Assembly: GCA_036346205.1 (NCBI GenBank)
Contig: JARFJB010001172.1
Coordinates: 1,100,001-1,164,000 of the forward strand
Source of the DNA: Vesta saturnalis
Lineage: Eukaryota; Arthropoda; Insecta; Coleoptera; Lampyridae
DNA length: 64,000 bases
Reading direction: 5' to 3'
Shown: positions 1 to 11,159 of the stretch, in pieces
How positions within the stretch are numbered: position 1 is the first letter of the stretch
How the letters are laid out: the number at the start of each line of letters is the position of its first letter
Notes under the pieces: model-generated
Seen by the model: only the letters and a program-made list of their open reading frames with translations
What the model was told of the DNA's origin: nothing
Database searches by the model: none
Translations under genes and position numbers: made by a program

Positions 1-92
1 ATAGTTGTAAAGGAAGCGCAAAAGATCATCTGAAAAATGTATGAATTAAAATAAAATAAGCTAATATTGATCACTCTAAGATATGTACAAAC

Positions 93-193
93 CTGTATTG
101 GTGTATCGACAACTATAAATGCAGCATAGTAAGTTTTAAGGCTATACCAATTATTAAACCTTTCTTTTTTCAGAACAGGTAACTCTAAAGGAA
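93..193 (-). CDS. ABCG transporter exon: intracellular loop
   Basis: The acceptor is TTTTTAG before 193 and the donor is GT at 92-91. It reads PLELPVLKKERFNNWYSLK, then TYYAAFIVVDTPIQ. The motif P-E-x-x-V-x-x-x-E-x-x-x-x-W-Y is the conserved loop before the third helix of ABCG proteins. The remaining helices lie outside the window. Confidence 0.9.
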
Positions 194-245
194 CTAAAAA
201 TAAATCAGGAAGTGTTCTTATAAACGAAATTGGTGACATACTTAC

Positions 246-414
246 ATTTAAGTACTGCAGGCATCATAGAGGTGTAACACAAATACGCACACGTTACTAA
301 AAGGTATCCTAAATTTGGTATAGTTTGAGAAGCATCGTCCCCTATATTAAAATAAAATAATCCCATAAATACTCCGATGAAAATGTGAAGAAATAGCTTT
401 AAATGTGTAACAGT
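246..414 (-). CDS. ABCG transporter exon: first transmembrane helices
   Basis: The acceptor is TTTCCAG before 414 and the donor is GTAAGT from 245. It encodes HLKLFLHIFIGVFMGLFYF (helix 1), the conserved GDDASQ turn, and a second hydrophobic helix NLGYLLVTCAYLCYTSMMP. The G-loop-ASQ/K pattern is typical of ABCG membrane domains. The M at 474 belongs to the preceding intron and is not a start. Confidence 0.88.
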
Positions 415-470
415 CTGGAAAACCAAACGAAACATGTACTTTGTTAGTATTTCATTAATCGATGTTTTAC

Positions 471-616
471 CCAATCTCTATATAATTGTAAAAACGAACG
501 ATTAAGCAGTACTAAAAATCTTGTCCATTCTGTAGGCGTATTGCGCATTAATATAACACTCGCTTCCTTAGCTGCATTTCCATTCTCTTCGGTTGTTCTT
601 TCTTCTTCAATATCTA
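471..616 (-). CDS. ABCG transporter exon: cytosolic connecting helix
   Basis: The acceptor is TTGCAG before 616 and the donor is GTAAAA from 470. It encodes an acidic stretch (LDIEEERTTEENGNAAKEA) and then the connecting helix leading into the membrane domain (FLVLLNRSFLQLYRDW). The following intron is only 56 bp. Reading through that intron gives no stop at once, which is why a longer continuous frame is seen here. Confidence 0.85.
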
Positions 617-668
617 CTGCAATTTACATAAAGGTATTTCTTTAGCTAAAAAATATAATTATCCTTAC

Positions 669-767
669 ATCTAGGTCCACTGTATACACTTCGCCAATTA
701 AGCTGTTTTGCCGTTTTAGATAAATGTTCAGTAAAGTTGCCGTATTCGCCATTAGCTACCTCAAGCA
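669..767 (-). CDS. ABCG transporter exon: linker
   Basis: The acceptor is TTCTTAG before 767 and the donor is GTAAGG from 668. It reads LLEVANGEYGNFTEHLSK and continues to VYSGPR. The EVANGEYG stretch follows HNPADY in ABCG1/4-like proteins. The phase (one base carried in, one out) matches both neighbours. Confidence 0.88.
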
Positions 768-813
768 CTAAGAAGAAATAATTTTGAAATGTTAAGGTAA
801 CAATTTTACTTAC

Positions 814-1052
814 AATAATCTGCAGGATTATGATATTCAGGGCACTGTAATCCAACTGAAGATAAATAAGCTATAGTATTACTACTTGCTCCCTTATATA
901 TGCAATATCCATCAGCCATAACATAAACATGGTCAAACATTTCATAAATAGTAGCACTGGGTTGATGAATTGTACAGATAACATTTCGACCACCTCTTGC
1001 TAACGCCTTCAACATACTTATACAATGCATTGATGATAAGCTGTCTAAGCCA
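814..1052 (-). CDS. ABCG transporter exon: D-loop, H-loop and linker start
   Basis: The acceptor is TTTTAG before 1052 and the donor is GTAAGT from 813. It continues Walker B as TGLDSLSS (D-loop), then ICTIHQPSATIYEMFDHV (H-loop His), VMADGYCIYKG and CPEYHNPADY. The HNPADY motif ends the ABCG nucleotide-binding domain. The ATG at 1030 is internal. Confidence 0.93.
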
Positions 1053-1297
1053 CTAAAAAAAAGTAATTTTTTATTCTGAATTTAAGATACACTAATCAAT
1101 ATATTAGCAAAAAATACAATTTGATAACTACGTGATAGCGCGTGTTAATACAATGAAAATAAACAATATGTCGGTACGGTACAGGAGCTTACCGACAATG
1201 TGTTAAGATTTTAATTATTTCGAAGGTTCATATTTAGACTTGAAGAAGATCTGTATGTTTAAGGTCGAAACATATATGCGTATACCATTTAGTTTGG

Positions 1298-1576
1298 AGA
1301 GAGATGGAGAGAGATGGAGAGAGACGGAGAGAGACGGAGAGAGATGGAGAGAAATGGAGAGAAATGGAGAGAAATGGAGAGAGATGGAGAGAGATGGAGA
1401 GAGAAAGATGGAGAGAGATGGAGAAAGGTGGAGAGATGCAGAGAGGTGGAGAGAGATGGAGAGATATGCGAGAGATAGAAAGAGATGGAGAGAGATAGAG
1501 AGAGATAGAGAAAGATAGAGAGAGATAGAGATAGAGAGAGAGATAGAGAGATAGAGAGATAGAGAGAGATAGAAAT

Positions 1577-1664
<88 letters not shown>

Positions 1665-2471
1665 GAGATGCAGACAGACATATAGAGAGAGAGATGGAGA
1701 GAGAGATAGAGATAGATACAGAGAGATAGAGAGAGATGGAAAGAGAGATGGAGATGGATAGAGAGATAGGGAGAGATAGAGAGATAAAGGGAGATATATG
1801 AAGATAGAGAGATAGAGAGAGATGGAGCGAGATGTAGAGAGATGGAGAGAGATGGAGAGAGATGGAGAGAGATGGAGAGAGATGGAGAGAGATGGAGAAA
1901 AATGGAAAGAGACGGATAGAGATGGAGAGAGATGGAGAGAGATGCAGAGAAAGAGATGTAGAGAGAGGTGGAGACGGTTGGTGAAAGATGGGGAGATATG
2001 GCGAGAGATGGAGAGTAATGGAGAGAGATGGAGAGAGATGGAGAGAGATGCAGAGAAATGGAGAGAAATGGAGAGATGGAGAGGAAGGAAGAGAGATAAA
2101 GAGAGATAAAGAGAGATGGAGAGAGATGGAGAAAAACGGAGAAAGATGCAGAGAGAGATGGAGAGATGGATAGTGACGGAGACAGATGGAGAGAGACGCA
2201 GAGAGAGATGGAGAGAGGTGGATAGAAATGAATAGAGAAGGAGAGAGATGGAGATACATGGAGGTACATGGAGAGAGATGGAGATAGATGGAGAGAGATG
2301 GAAAGGGATGGAGAGAGATAGACAGATATGCAGAGAAATGGAGAGAGATGGAGAGAGATAGAGAGAGATGGAGAGAGATCGAGAGAGATGGAGAGAAATG
2401 GAGAGAGATGGAGAAAAATGGAGAGAGATGGAGAGATATGATGAGAGATGGAAAGAGATGGAGAGAGATAG
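1298..2471 (+). repeat. GAGAGATG/GAGATA purine microsatellite
   Basis: About 1.17 kb of degenerate GAGAGATGGA and GAGATAGA units, almost pure purine on the plus strand. It lies in the 6.4-kb ABCG intron, so the transcript carries the pyrimidine-rich strand. Open frames of hundreds of codons on both strands are only stop-free repeats. Confidence 0.97.
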
Positions 2472-2777
2472 ACACACACACACGCACACACGCACACACG
2501 CACACACGCACACACGCACACACGCACACACGCACACACGCGCACACGCGCACACGCGCACACGCGCACACGCGCACACGCGCACACGCGCACAGCGCAC
2601 GCGCACACGCGCACACGCGCACCGCACGCGCACGCTCGCACGCGCGCACGCGCACGCACGCGCGCACGCGCGCACGCCGCACGCGCGCACGCGCCACGCG
2701 CACACGCGCACACGCGCACACGCGCACACGCGCACACGCGCACACGCGCACACGCGCACCGCGCACACGCGCACACG

Positions 2778-2808
<31 letters not shown>

Positions 2809-3059
2809 GCACACGCGCACACGCACACGCACACAGCGCACACGCACACACACCACACACGCACGCACACGCACACACACACGCACACACGCACACACGC
2901 ACACACGCACACGCACACACGCACACGCACACACACACACACGCACACACACCAGCACACGCACACACGCACACGCACACACCCGCACACGCACACGCAC
3001 GCACACGACACGCACACACACACACACGACACACACGACACACACACGCACACGCACAC

Positions 3060-3109
<50 letters not shown>
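2472..3109 (+). repeat. CACACG/CACGCG/(CA)n microsatellite
   Basis: It starts directly where the purine array ends. Units shift from CACACACG through CGCACACG to pure (CA)n at 3060-3109. Alternating purine-pyrimidine sequence of this length is prone to Z-DNA. Confidence 0.97.
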
Positions 3110-3111
<2 letters not shown>

Positions 3112-3599
3112 TTAAACAATTACAAAATATATTTAATCTAATATTTCAAGTTTTATTAAGAAATCATGATCATGCCCTAACAAATAGTAATTATTGTGAA
3201 TTTAAAGACGTTTGTCTGAATATTTAAACTTGCAACTCAAATAATAGCAGTAAGCGTAGCCATTTTGATCCTGACCGAACTCCCTGTCAGGCCGATGACA
3301 ACTGTTAGTTGCTGCGGTAACTTATAGAAAAGCAATGCGAAAGTAAAAGGCACATGTGTTTTTTACTTTCGTATTGGGTACCATGAGAAAGAGAAACTCA
3401 CTAGTATGCGAAAGTTTTCTGTACGGTTAATTGTGCGACATGAATCACTTTCGTACATGGTCGTAGGAAAAATTTGTTTTCAAATTTGTATTATTTGATT
3501 AAATGAGTTCCCATAGCAAATTTTGTGCAATATTAACAATTTTCACTGTCCAGCTCGGAATTTCAGTTATCTTGTGATTTTGAAAAACTAACTTAACAT
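3110..3599. other. Intronic sequence with a 15-bp hairpin
   Basis: No coding potential was seen. Positions 3335-3376 form an inverted repeat: AATGCGAAAGTAAAA pairs with TTTTACTTTCGTATT with one mismatch around a 12-base loop. Related GCGAAAGT and ACTTTCGT words recur at 3408-3455, so it may be the remains of a small foldback element. Confidence 0.5.
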
Positions 3600-3657
3600 A
3601 ACACCACACCATTCCCTTGCGGGGTAGGGAAAACAATCCCTGCCTCTAATTTATTTT

Positions 3658-4223
3658 TCATTCAGTCTTTCTCCATGCTTTCCTATGTCCGCATACCTTC
3701 CTAGCTTCTGCAAGATTCATACATTGTCTCTGATACGTCCTTTTATTTTTAAAACTCCGTATCTTTCTTTCCTTTATCATACATTCTACTACCGTCAGCC
3801 AAGTTATACACGGCCTACCAGACCCGCCCTTACCTTTAACCTCACTCATATATATTTGCTTCTTTAGTCTTGCGTTGTTCATTCTCTCAATGTTACCAAA
3901 CCAACGTAATGTACTTCTTTATATCTATCCATCATCGTCTTTTCCTCGCCACACTCCGCCATTATACACTGATTCTTTATCTTATTCCTTCTCGTTTTAC
4001 CACATGCGCTACTCAGGATTCTCATAGTCATGACATTTATTTCTCTTTCGTGCTTTTTTTGACATACCCATGTCTCACTTTCATACAGTACTGACGGGAC
4101 AAACACTCCATTACATATTGCTTGTTTCGCAGGTAGGTTGATGCTTTCGTTTCTCATTGTCGTCCACATACTTCTAATCACTTCACTTCCAGCATTAACC
4201 CTTCGTCCAATCTCGCCATCCAT
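3658..4223 (-). pseudogene. LINE post-RT C-terminal remnant
   Basis: It holds GRRVNAGSEVI, PSVLYESETWVCQKKHE and MRILSSACGKTRRNKIKN, then KGKGGSGRPCITW near the end. These blocks always follow the RT domain in this LINE family. One frame change lies near 3880. Confidence 0.8.
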
Positions 4224-4399
4224 TACACCATCTGCAGTAAATATTCTACCCAGGCATACAACTCGTCCACTTGCTCCACAATTTCATCTTGCAGAGGAAA
4301 CACTACTTTCCTTTCCATCTTCCCAATTGAACACCACAATCTTAGTTTTGTTCATGTTTACCTTTAGGTCTATGCTCTCATAGACTGAATCAAACTTCC

Positions 4400-4945
4400 T
4401 CAGAGTACGTATACACTGAACAACCACGGCGACATCACACAGACTTGTCGCACTCCTTGCTCAATATTAAGGTATTCACTCACACTTCCTCTCACGCTAA
4501 TACATGCCCGGATACGGTTGTATACTGTCATTATTCCGTTTATTGGACCTTTATTTACGCCATATTCGTTTAATATTTCCCAAAGCCTCTCTCTATTCAC
4601 TCTGTCGTTTGCCTTCTCAAGATCTACAAACGCATAGTACAGCTTCCTTTTTACACTTAAGCAGTTTTGGATCACCTGATGGAGAGCAACCATCTGATCG
4701 ACACATCCTCTCCCTGGCATGAGGCCACCCTGCACATCCTAAATCTTAGTTTGTGTAGTTTCTCGTACTCTATCAATCAGTATTCTTCCAAATACTTTAC
4801 CAGGTACACTGAGCAAACTTATTTCTCTGTGGTTCTTGCAATCACTCTTGTTCCCCTTACCCTTATACAGTGGTACCATGATCGCACTCTTCCAATGTCT
4901 CGGCACTTTTCCACACTTAAGGCATACATTGAATAATTCACACAA
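4400..4945 (-). pseudogene. LINE reverse transcriptase remnant
   Basis: Two open segments (4945-4739 and 4735-4400) joined by a frame change carry RT motifs. These are HWKSAIMVPLYKGKG with the NHREISLLSVPGKVFGRILI block, GRGCVDQMVALHQ, FVDLEKANDRV (palm motif with the first catalytic Asp) and EQGVRQVCVMSPWLFSVYV. The canonical G after GVRQ is V here. The FADD catalytic box is missing or destroyed near 4400. Confidence 0.85.
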
Positions 4946-4998
4946 TCTTCATATAAGCTTTGTTTCTCCGTATTTTACAATTTCACCAGTGATTTCAT

Positions 4999-5394
4999 CT
5001 ACGCCTGTTCCTTTACCGTTTTCAACATTACTACCGTTTTCTCTGCCCCATTTATCCCAATATCCTTTTCAGTTTCATTCGCCATTCCTTCTACATTCTG
5101 CTTGTTTAACCCTTCAATCTTATTTTCCTCACTACTGTACAGCTTTTCGAAGTATGCTTGCCAGCATTTTCTCACTTCACAATCGTGCCATACTACCTCG
5201 TTGCTTGTATTCATCACTCCTGCAGCGTTTTGTTTTGGGGCACGTTTTGTATTTTTGACCCATTTCCAGAAGAGATTTTTGTTTCCCTCAAAACCATTCT
5301 GCATTTTCTCTCCTTCCAAGGCCATCACTTCCTCTTTACTTATTATTACTGCCTCTTTCGTTTCGTTGTTTCTTAATCTGTACACCTCATACAA
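4999..5394 (-). pseudogene. LINE linker between endonuclease and RT
   Basis: An open stretch of 131 codons rich in Lys and Glu. It contains KNTKRAPKQN and the CWQAYFEKLYSSEEN region that normally precedes the RT palm in these LINEs. It connects in order to the RT piece at 4945-4739. Confidence 0.7.
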
Positions 5395-5399
5395 TCTGC

Positions 5400-6480
5400 T
5401 TTTCTCAGTCTCATTTTTTTGCAGGAATCATTGCCATGCACGCATCTTTTTTCTCACATACTGCCTTTTTTACCGATTCATTTCACCAAGCAATTTTTTT
5501 TCTGTGTACCTACAGTCTCTTCATCATATCCGCACGGCACAATTGACAACACAGTTTTTCAAGCTTATCCATGCACTTTCAACGTCAGTTTCTTGTATTT
5601 GTTCGTTCCACACTGTTTCTCTTACATTTAACTCTTTACTCGCAGCATCTGCGTATTTCATTCTCACACCATTATCTACTAGTTTGTTTGTCCTGATTCA
5701 GGACGTTCGCACTACGTTTGCTTTTCTTCTCCAGACCCGCTGTTGCCCTAAACACACTCTCGATAAAACCAAAAAGTGGTCCGATCCACACCCTGATCCG
5801 CGCATTACTTTTGTGTCATTAACAGGTTTCTAAATCGTTCATCATACACTATCAAGTCAATCATACTTTTACATTCACCTCTTTGCCATGTATACATATG
5901 CACATTTTTATGTTTAAACCACGTATTAGATACAAACAGGCTTTTCTCCACACATACGTTCACCAGGCGTTCACCATTCTCATTGACTCTTTGGTCTGCG
6001 AACTTTCCTATAACGCGTTCACTATATTCTCTCTATATACCCACCCATCCGTTCATATCTCCCACTATCATCACTCTTTACATACGTTCAACACGTTCTC
6101 TACATCATTCCAGAAGTTCTCACACTCTTGGTCTCTTTCTTCATTCACCGGTGTATAGCATGCAATAAGAAAAATTCTACAAAACTCCACTTTCATTCTA
6201 ACCCACATTACCCGGGGAGATACCTATTCATACTGTTTAACACATATTTTCGCCCTTTCACTTACGATCACCTCAACTCCTTTTGCGCCATGTTACTTCT
6301 GTCTCGACTCCTGATCATAGTGGTAGACTGCCATCCTCCATCTCCACAGTATCCTTTCCTTTGCGCTTTGTGTCCGATACATACAAAAGATCAAGCTACC
6401 TTCCGTACATTACATTCGCAATTTAAAATTTTTTACCATGCATACCTCTAGTATTCCACGTACCGACTCGGCATTCATTC
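5400..6480 (-). pseudogene. LINE endonuclease remnant
   Basis: It begins with a GTWNTRGMHGKKF-like stretch near 6465-6420, the start of an apurinic endonuclease domain. Further fragments are recognisable near 5900-5830, with the motif GSGCGSDHFLVLS near 5800-5760, which is the usual SDH end of the domain. At least eight stops and several frame changes break it. Confidence 0.7.
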
Positions 6481-7431
6481 CTTGCACAGTCGTCAGCAAT
6501 GGGCCTGTTTGTTTCGACCTTGCCCGTCCCTTGTAACCAGGTCGATCCGAGGCAATTGCATTGTTCTCTTGAGAAATGCCATAGCGGGTAGATATGTTGC
6601 TAACCTATTCGTGTCCCGGGCGATGTAGTATTCCCTACTAACGGTATACTCCTGCTACCTGACAGTTTATTTGTCTACTGCCCAGACACGTAAGGAAGTA
6701 AGAAGTAGAAATACAGAGTCAAGAAAGATATAAAGAGTGTATACTTGCTGTATGAATATCTGAATGTACATATTCATATAAAAAAACAAATTTTCACCGA
6801 AATCTGATTTTTTTGTTCATCTTTTTGAATTCACATTCTTGAAAGTGTCATTTTCTGAAAAATGGTGGTTGAGAACAAATTCGAAAAATAAGCTTTGCAA
6901 GATTGGGGTGTGCATCTCCCAAAGGAAGCATTTCAGGCGCTCGAGAGAGTGAAAGGTCCTAGGATTGCATGGAATGATAATACTGACATTTTTATTATTT
7001 AGAATTCCTTAAGCAAATGAAACAACAATGAAACTTGGGCTAATTTCAAACATTAGTGCTAATCATTTTAAAGAATTAAATGATATATTGTCTGAAATAA
7101 AATAAAAAGTAAATATAGGTACAACTTTTTAAACGAACGAATCAGTATTGAAGAGCTACGCATTAGCATAACATAATGTTTTACAGAAGATATAACCGGA
7201 TTTCAAAAAATACTTGGCGTTTATTAATTTGATTGTAATCCATATCCCTTCAATGGTCAATGTTGTCTTAATTTACATGAGTGATCAAAATTAAAAGAAA
7301 TTTTTACTAATTATACATTAGTTACTTGGTTATTCAAAATATTTGATATTTAAGAATTCAAGGTAAAAATGATGTAATCGCAAAGTTCACTAAAGTAATT
7401 ATGCTTAAAAGTAAATGCATAAAATACTTAC

Positions 7432-7577
7432 GTCGTAGGTTCATCTAAAAACATAATTGGTGGATTATTTACTAATTCTAAAGCTATTGAAAGCCTTTTT
7501 TTTTGGCCACCAGATAATTGTCCACATCTTGTTCCTTTGCATTCTGACAATCCTAATGTATCCAGGATATCATCAAT
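7432..7577 (-). CDS. ABCG transporter exon: signature and Walker B
   Basis: The acceptor is CCTTAG before 7577 and the donor is GTAAGT from 7431. It reads IDDILDTLGL, then the ABC signature QLSGGQKKRLSIALEL, then Walker B IMFLDEPTT. It ends two bases into the last Thr codon, which the next exon completes. The intact catalytic Glu in LDEPT implies a working ATPase. It is too short and lacks an ATG, so an ORF scan misses it. Confidence 0.93.
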
Positions 7578-7779
7578 CTAAGGAATAAAATGTGTAATTA
7601 AAAATTGAAATGCACAAAAAAATGATTATAATTTAAGAATTTTGGAAAAGTGTTATAACGAAAATTACTAATTGATGAAATTGTATAGTAACTCGTTTTG
7701 TTCAGAAGGAAGTACGTGGAGAAAAAATATTTGCTAAATTGGAAATTTATTCTGTAGAAAGAGAATTAAAAATTCTTTT

Positions 7780-8614
7780 AAGGGGAGTCGGATGGATCTT
7801 TTTGAAAAAAATATCGATTTTTATGTTTTATTATTGTTTAGTATCTCTGGTTTATTTTAATACCAATTATATACACTTCCGATCAGAGAAACTTGTTTTA
7901 TTAACGTTAATCGTGTAACATGGGCGCGTATCCCAAAATCTACATTTGTTTTGAAAACAACTTTACAATTAGGAGTATATGAAGCAGTATCGTGTTATAA
8001 TAAAGGATTCTTTGTTAGATCCCAATTTTTTAAAAAATTAGCCAACAACTTAGTCAAGATGATGAAAAAAATGGACCAAGTTGGAATATGCAAAGCCGAA
8101 AAAGCCATTGATGAACTAGAAAACAAGTGCCGTCAAAAGGCAAGTTTGGAAAAAAATCAAGCTAGAAGACTTGTTTCTTGAAGAAGACCCTGACAACCCT
8201 AAATATGGAGCTGTGATGTACTAAGGTAGGATTAATATCATGTTAATATAAACTTTATGGTAATTTAAACCTTAACTCGTTTCTTACAAAATTACTTTTT
8301 TTCCGTACAAAGGTACATTTTTTTCAGGAACTAAAAGAGACAGCTCCATAATTTTTTTTTATTGTACTTGTCCTAACAAACTGCTCATTTCGAGTGTTGG
8401 GTTTTGCAAAGTTGTAAATAGTTTAACTTATTCTCTCATTTAATATATTTAAAATTTAAAACTTTTTAAACTTATTTTTTTTAATTATAAAAAAAATCTA
8501 AAAACTAACATTTTTTAATAATAAGTGATGGAGCTATCTCATTTAGTTCCGCAGAAAAATGTACCTAAGTTATGCAAATTAACATGGGCGAGATAGGGTC
8601 ATCCGACTCCCCTT
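7780..8614. mobile_element. Mutator-like element with 15-bp TIRs
   Basis: An 835-bp unit bounded by AAGGGGAGTCGGATG at 7780 and its exact reverse complement ending at 8614. It holds a transposase remnant and an internal foldback (about 8312-8362 against 8518-8573, both containing GAGCT and AACTAAA words). No clear 8-11 bp target duplication was found, so the outer ends are uncertain by a few bases. It sits in the 5.2-kb ABCG intron. Confidence 0.72.
7905..8223 (+). pseudogene. Mutator-like transposase C-terminal fragment
   Basis: The frame reads TTLQLGVYEAVSCYNKG, then FFKKL, KMDQVGICKAEKA and, after a frame change near 8150, FLEEDPDNPKYGAVMY. The block of Y/F-N-x-G, an R/K-rich helix and an acidic DPDNPxYGAG end matches the C-terminus of the insect Mutator-like transposase domain. 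It is short and broken and cannot be functional. Confidence 0.65.
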
Positions 8615-8686
8615 AAACTCCATTCCAATGATATCCGTGTAATATTTTACATCAAATGCGTGCGCTATATTGGCATTAATAAGTAT

Positions 8687-8742
8687 CTGGTGTGGAACAA
8701 TACACGACTTTCCAACCTGCAAAGTGGAAATTAAAAGAAATT
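8687..8742 (+). repeat. Dispersed short repeat, copy 1
   Basis: The plus strand reads CTGGTGTGGAACAATACACG followed by CCAACCTGCAAAGTGGAAAT. Reverse-complement copies occur at 12725-12781 and 24519-24583. The family is not recognised; it may be the end of a SINE or DNA transposon. Confidence 0.6.
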
Positions 8743-8940
8743 AAATAAAGCATTTCTTTAGGATAAAATTATGCAACCTCTTTTGTAATACGTTCATAAG
8801 AGAATAGGCAACAATGTAAAAACAACAACCATCTATTTCAGATAGACGTTTAAACCTTCATATAAGGTAGAGATTAATAGACATATAAAGGTTTTCATAA
8901 TTATTTAAGCTGTGATCAAAGGTTAAACGTTAAAGGTTAA

Positions 8941-11152
8941 GCGTTTGTGCGTTTGTGCGTTTGTGCGTTCGTGCGTTCGTGCGTTCGTGCGTTCGTGCGT
9001 TCGTGGGTGTCGTGTGTTCGTGTGTTCGTGTGTTCGTGTGTTCGTGTGTTTTTGTATTTGTGTGTTTGTGCGTTTGTGCGTTTGTGCATTTGTGCGTTTG
9101 TGCGTTTGTTCGTTTGTGCGTTTGTGCGTTCGTGCCTTTGCGCGTTTGTGCGTTCGTGCGTTCGTGCGTTCGTGCGTTCGTGCGTTCGTGCGTTCGTGCG
9201 TTCGTGCGTTTGTGCGTTTGTTCGTTCGTGCGTTTGTGCGTTTGTGCATTTGTGCGTTTGTGCGTTTGTGCGTTTGTGCGTTTGTGAGTTCGTGCGATTG
9301 TGCGTTTGTGCGTTTGTTCGTTTGTGCGTTTGTGCGTTTGTGCGTTTGTGCCTTTGTGCGTTCGTGCGTTCGTGCGTTCGTGCGTTCGAGCGTTTGTGCG
9401 TTTGTTCGTTTGTGCGTTTGTGCGTTTGTGTTGTGCGTTCGTGCGTTTGTGCGTTTGTGCTTTTGTGCGTTTGTGCGTTTGTGCATTTGTGCGTTTGTGC
9501 CTTTGTGCCTTTGTGCGTTTGTGCGTTCGTGCGTTCGTGCGTTTGTGCGTTTGTACGTTTGTTCGTCCGTGCGTTTGTGCGTTTGTGCGTTTGTACGTAT
9601 GTGCGTTTGTGCGTTTGTGCGTTTGTGCGCTTGTGCGTTTGTGAGTTCGTGCGTTTGTGCGTTTGTTCGTTTGTGCGTTTGTGCGTTTGTGCGTTTGTAC
9701 GTTTGTGCGTTTGTGCCTTTGTGCGTTCGTGCGTTCGTGCGTTTGTTCGTTCGTGCGTTTGTGCGTTTGTGCGTATGTGCGTTTGTGCATTTGTGCGTAT
9801 GTGCGTTTGTGCGTTTGTGCGTTTGTGCATTTGTGCGTTTGTGCGTTTGCGCGTTTGTGCGTTTTTTATGCGTTTGCGCGATTTTGTGTTTGTGTTTGTG
9901 TGTTTGTGTTTTTGTGTGTTTGTGGGTTTGTGTGTTTGTGTGTTTATGTGTTTGTGTGTTTGTGTGTTTATGTGTTTGTGCGTTTGTGCGTTTGTGCATT
10001 TGTGCGTTTGTGCGTTTGCGCGTTTGTGCGTTTTTATGTCGTTTGCGTTTGTGTGTTTTGTTTGTGTGTTTGTGTGTTTGTGTGTTTGTGTGTTGTGTGT
10101 TTGTGTGTTTGTGTGTTTGTGTGTTATGTTTGTGTTTGTGTGTTTGTTGTTTGTGTGTTTGTGTGTTTGTGTTTGTTGTTTGTGTTTGTGTGTTTGTGTG
10201 TTTGTGTGTTTGTGTGTTTGTGTTTGTGTTTGTGTGTTTGTGTGTTTGTTTGTGTTGTGTTTGTGTGTTTGTGTGTTTGTGTGTTTGTGTGTTTGTGTGT
10301 TTGTGTGTGTTGTGTGTTGTGTGTTTTATGTGTTTGATGTTTGTGTGTGTTGTGTGTGTGTATGTGTTTGTGTGTTATGTGTGTTTGTGTTTGTTGTGTT
10401 TGTGTGTGTTGTGTGTGTTGTGTTTATTGTATATGTTTGTGTGTGTATGTGTGTTTTGTGTTTGTTGTTTGTGTTGTTGTGTTGTGTGTTGTTTATGTGT
10501 TTGTGTGTTTGTGTGTTTGTGTTTGTTGTTTGTTGTTTTTTTGTGTTTGTGTGTTTATGTGTGTTTGTGTTGTTTGTGTGTTTGTGTGTTTGTGTGTTTG
10601 TGTTTTTATTGTGTGTTGTGTTTTGTGTGTTTGTGTTTTGTTTGTGTGTTTTGTTTTGTTTTATGTGTTTTTGTGTTTTATGTGTTTATGTGTTTTGTGT
10701 TTTATAGTTTTGTGTTTATGTTTATTATGATTTATTTATTTGTTATCTGTTTATTGTTTTGTGTTTTGTGTTTTGTGTTTTGTGTTTTATGTGTTTGTGT
10801 GTTTATTGTTATGTATGTTTGTGTTTTGTGTTTGTATGTTTGTGTTTGTGTGTGTGTGTGTGTTTTGTGTGTTTATGTATTAGTGTTTGTGTTTTTTTGT
10901 TATTTTGTGTTTGTGTGTTTGTGTGTTTGTGTGTTTGTGTGTTTGTGTGTTTGTGTGTTTGTGTGTTTGTGTGTTTGTGTGTTTGTGTGTTTGTGTGTTT
11001 GTCTGTATGTGTGTTGTGTGTTTGTGTGTTTGTGTGTTTGTGTGTTTGTGTGTGTGTTTGTGTGTTTGTGTGTTTGTCTGTTTGTGTGTTTGTGTGTTTG
11101 GGTGTTTGTGTGTTTGTGTGTTTGTGTGTTTCTGTGTTTGTGTGTTTGTATT
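8941..11152 (+). repeat. TTTGTGCG/TTTGTGTG octamer satellite
   Basis: About 2.2 kb of 8-bp units. TTTGTGCG and TTCGTGCG variants dominate to about 9890. TTTGTGTG dominates after that, with a more degenerate middle (10300-10880) and a regular block at 10900-11150. It lies in the 5.2-kb ABCG intron. The very long Cys/Val-rich frames on the plus strand and Thr/Asn/Lys/His-rich frames on the minus strand are stop-free repeat translations, not proteins. Confidence 0.97.
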
Positions 11153-11159
11153 GTAAAAA

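Larger units (their letters stand above)
3600..6690 (-). mobile_element. Degenerate non-LTR retrotransposon (EN-RT type)
   Basis: About 3 kb of minus-strand LINE sequence inside the ABCG intron. Reading 5' to 3' (from 6690 down) it has an apparent 5' leader, an endonuclease with many stops, a linker, reverse transcriptase and a C-terminal tail. The pieces keep the right order in shifting frames, so this is one nearly full-length, long-dead copy. The RT wording (VPLYKGKGNK, LMPGRGCVDQM, AFVDLEKANDRVNRE, GVRQ) matches the widespread animal RTE/Rex-like LINEs. I cannot fix the clade by eye. Confidence 0.85.

Noticed and set aside
205..474. ATG at 474 as start of a small membrane protein
   Set aside because: The first 20 codons are a 56-bp intron (GTAAAA...TTCCAG); the remainder is an ABCG exon in phase with its neighbours.
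1215..3141. Open frames of 250-630 codons on both strands
   Set aside because: They translate the GAGA and CACG arrays; the repeat unit contains no stop codon in these frames. No start context, splice signal or domain.
5102..6451. Plus-strand frames rich in Phe/Leu/Ser (for example 243 codons at 5102-5833)
   Set aside because: Antisense shadows of the minus-strand LINE, with no motif of their own.
6840..7000. Short plus-strand open stretch reading ALQDWGVHLPKEAFQALER
   Set aside because: Looks protein-like but only about 37 codons; no family recognised, no ends, and it could be chance. Not annotated as a gene.
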